NCBI RefSeq assembly: GCF_041154505.1
Contig: NZ_AP028672.1
Span: 1,129,001 to 1,193,000, forward strand
Source: Acidovorax sp. A79
Lineage (GTDB): Bacteria > Pseudomonadota > Gammaproteobacteria > Burkholderiales > Burkholderiaceae_C
Reading direction: 5' to 3'
DNA: 64,000 nucleotides
Shown: positions 62,612 through 64,000 of the stretch, piece after piece
Position numbering within the stretch: position 1 is the stretch's first letter
How the letters are laid out: the number at the start of each line of letters is the position of its first letter
Position numbers and translations under genes: made by a program
The notes under the pieces: model-generated
The model's database searches: none
The model's input: only the letters and a program-made list of their open reading frames with translations
What the model was told of the DNA's origin: nothing

Positions 62612-64000
62612 ATGAGCCCCGGCAGCGCCAGCGGCACGCCCCCGGCCGCAGCCCGGGGCGTGGCTTCGCGCCGGGCCGTGCTGCAGGCGGGCAGCCTCGT
62701 GCTGCTGCTGGGCACGCAGCAGATCGCGCGCGGCGCCACCATCCTGGCGGTGCGCGTCTGGCCCGCGCCCGAATACTCGCGCGTGACCATCGAGTCCGAC
62801 GGCGCGCTGGTGGCCAAGCAGTTCTTCGTGACCACGCCGCCGCGCCTGGCGGTGGACATCGAGGGCATCGACCTCAGCCCCGAGCTGCGCGAACTGGTCG
62901 CCAAGGTCAAGCCGGACGACCCCAACATCGCGGGCATCCGCGTGGGGCAGAACGCGCCCGGGGTGGTGCGCCTGGTGGTGGACCTCAAGCAGCCCGCCAT
63001 GCCGCAGGTGTTCACGCTGCCCCCCGTGGCGGCGTACCGGCACCGCCTGGTGTTCGACCTTTACCCCGCCGCGCCGGTGGACCCGCTGGAGGCCCTCATC
63101 GCGGAGCGCCTGCGCGATGCCCCCGTGACCACGGCCGCCGCCACCCCCAAAGCGCCCACGCCGCCCGCCGAGCACGACCCGCTCGGCGACCTCATCGCGC
63201 AGCGCACCACCCGCCCCGTCCCGGCAGAGCACCCGCCCGTGGCGGCGCCCCCGGTGGCGGCCGCCCCGGCCGAAACCACGCGCCCGCCGGGCAACCGGGC
63301 CACGTCCACGCACACCGACCGCATCATCATCGTCGCGCTCGACCCCGGCCATGGCGGCGAGGACCCGGGCGCCATCGGCCCCTCGGGCACGCGCGAGAAG
63401 GACGTGGTGCTGCGCGTGGCCCACCTGCTGCGCGACCGCATCAACGCCACCACCGTGGGTGGCAATCCCATGCGCGCCTTCCTCACGCGCGACGGCGACT
63501 ACTTCGTGCCCCTGGGCACGCGCGTGCAGAAGGCCCGGCGCGTGCAGGCCGACCTGTTCGTGAGCATCCACGCCGATGCCTTCACCACGCCGGCCGCGCG
63601 CGGCGCCAGCGTGTTCGCGCTGAGCCAGGGCGGCGCCTCCAGCACCGCCGCGCGCTGGCTGGCCAACAAGGAGAACCAGGCCGACCTGGTGGGGGGCATC
63701 AACGTGCAGTCCAAGGACCAGCACGTGCAGCGCGCGCTGCTCGACATGAGCACCACCGCGCAGATCAACGACAGCCTCAAGCTCGGCTCCGTGCTGCTGG
63801 GCGAGATCGGCGGCATGGCCAAGCTGCACAAGCCGCGCGTGGAGCAGGCGGGCTTCGCGGTGCTCAAGGCCCCCGACATCCCCAGCGTGCTGGTGGAAAC
63901 CGCCTTCATCAGCAACCCCGACGAGGAAAAGCGCCTGCGCAGCAGCGCCTACCAGGAGCAGCTGGCCGACGCGCTGATGCGCGGCATCACGCGCTACTTC
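62612..64000 (+). CDS. amiC: N-acetylmuramoyl-L-alanine amidase with AMIN domain, 3' end missing
   Basis: 463 residues are visible. It starts with a twin-arginine-like export signal (SRRAVLQAGSLVLLLGTQQIARG), consistent with Tat export known for AmiC. An AMIN domain follows (ILAVRVWPAPEYSRVTIESDG...RLVFDLYP), which targets the division site, then a Pro/Ala linker. The zinc amidase domain has DPGHGGEDPGAIGPSGTREKDVVLRVA, SIHADAF and the catalytic Glu in VETAFISNPDEE. It splits septal peptidoglycan. GGAGG lies 6 nt before ATG 62612. The frame is still open at the window end, close to the usual C-terminus. Confidence 0.94.
   Translation, partial: MSPGSASGTPPAAARGVASRRAVLQAGSLVLLLGTQQIARGATILAVRVWPAPEYSRVTIESDGALVAKQFFVTTPPRLAVDIEGIDLSPELRELVAKVKPDDPNIAGIRVGQNAPGVVRLVVDLKQPAMPQVFTLPPVAAYRHRLVFDLYPAAPVDPLEALIAERLRDAPVTTAAATPKAPTPPAEHDPLGDLIAQRTTRPVPAEHPPVAAPPVAAAPAETTRPPGNRATSTHTDRIIIVALDPGHGGEDPGAIGPSGTREKDVVLRVAHLLRDRINATTVGGNPMRAFLTRDGDYFVPLGTRVQKARRVQADLFVSIHADAFTTPAARGASVFALSQGGASSTAARWLANKENQADLVGGINVQSKDQHVQRALLDMSTTAQINDSLKLGSVLLGEIGGMAKLHKPRVEQAGFAVLKAPDIPSVLVETAFISNPDEEKRLRSSAYQEQLADALMRGITRYF

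Overview
The window is high-G+C DNA (roughly two thirds G+C, strong G/C preference at third codon positions) from a betaproteobacterium, most likely a member of the Comamonadaceae close to Acidovorax. The evidence is gene content and order: pyrG-kdsA-DUF1330-eno-ftsB, dapA-bamC-MBL hydrolase, parE/parC with a lytic transglycosylase between them, and solitary TctC (Bug) binding proteins. No rRNA, tRNA, CRISPR array, prophage or complete insertion sequence was seen.

Layout. 1-7.2 kb: the start of an RND efflux adaptor gene (cut by the window edge) with a MerR/SoxR-type promoter and a candidate leader peptide; a serine-less alpha/beta hydrolase beside a LysR regulator; a VF530-type small protein; and a nitrilase plus a Cys/Met-type PLP enzyme beside another LysR regulator. 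7.2-13 kb: an alpha-E / circularly permuted ATP-grasp pair, comEC, and a RidA-like protein. 13-24.4 kb: an accessory locus with acid phosphatase, porin, pyruvate kinase and a second enolase on the minus strand. It is divergent from a binding protein, a fused permease, two ATPases and a LysR regulator on the plus strand. 24.5-33.6 kb: chemoreceptor, small lipoprotein, YcaQ-like glycosylase, parC, lytic transglycosylase, parE. 33.8-44.6 kb: MFS transporter, methyltransferase, dapA, bamC, MBL hydrolase, small lipoproteins, a RoxA-like oxygenase, SlyD-like isomerase, dut, coaBC. 44.7-55.9 kb: pyrG to ftsB, a CZB protein, hslO, gamma-carbonic anhydrase, a DUF455 protein, and a tandem pair of degenerate EAL-HDOD proteins. 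56-64 kb: two TctC proteins flanking xerD, an AEC transporter, a GDSL esterase, queG, tsaE and the start of an AMIN-domain amidase.

How genes work together. The 13-24 kb locus can be read as one pathway: a phosphorylated C3 compound enters through the porin and ABC transporter, then enolase and pyruvate kinase turn it into pyruvate with ATP yield. Substrate identity (2-phosphoglycerate or PEP) is inference. The other clear groups are housekeeping: topoisomerase IV, lysine/outer-membrane assembly, and CTP/KDO/glycolysis/division.

The most unusual pattern is a dispersed 42-nt element with fixed architecture: AGCGCTT, 7 nt, AAGCGCT, 4 nt, GCTAT, 7 nt, ATAGC. I find two intergenic copies and five candidate copies inside genes (comEC, the lytic transglycosylase, coaBC, the DUF455 gene, tsaE). 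Because 42 is divisible by three, the reading frames stay open, and each genic copy brings a patch of A/T-rich codons unlike the rest of its gene.
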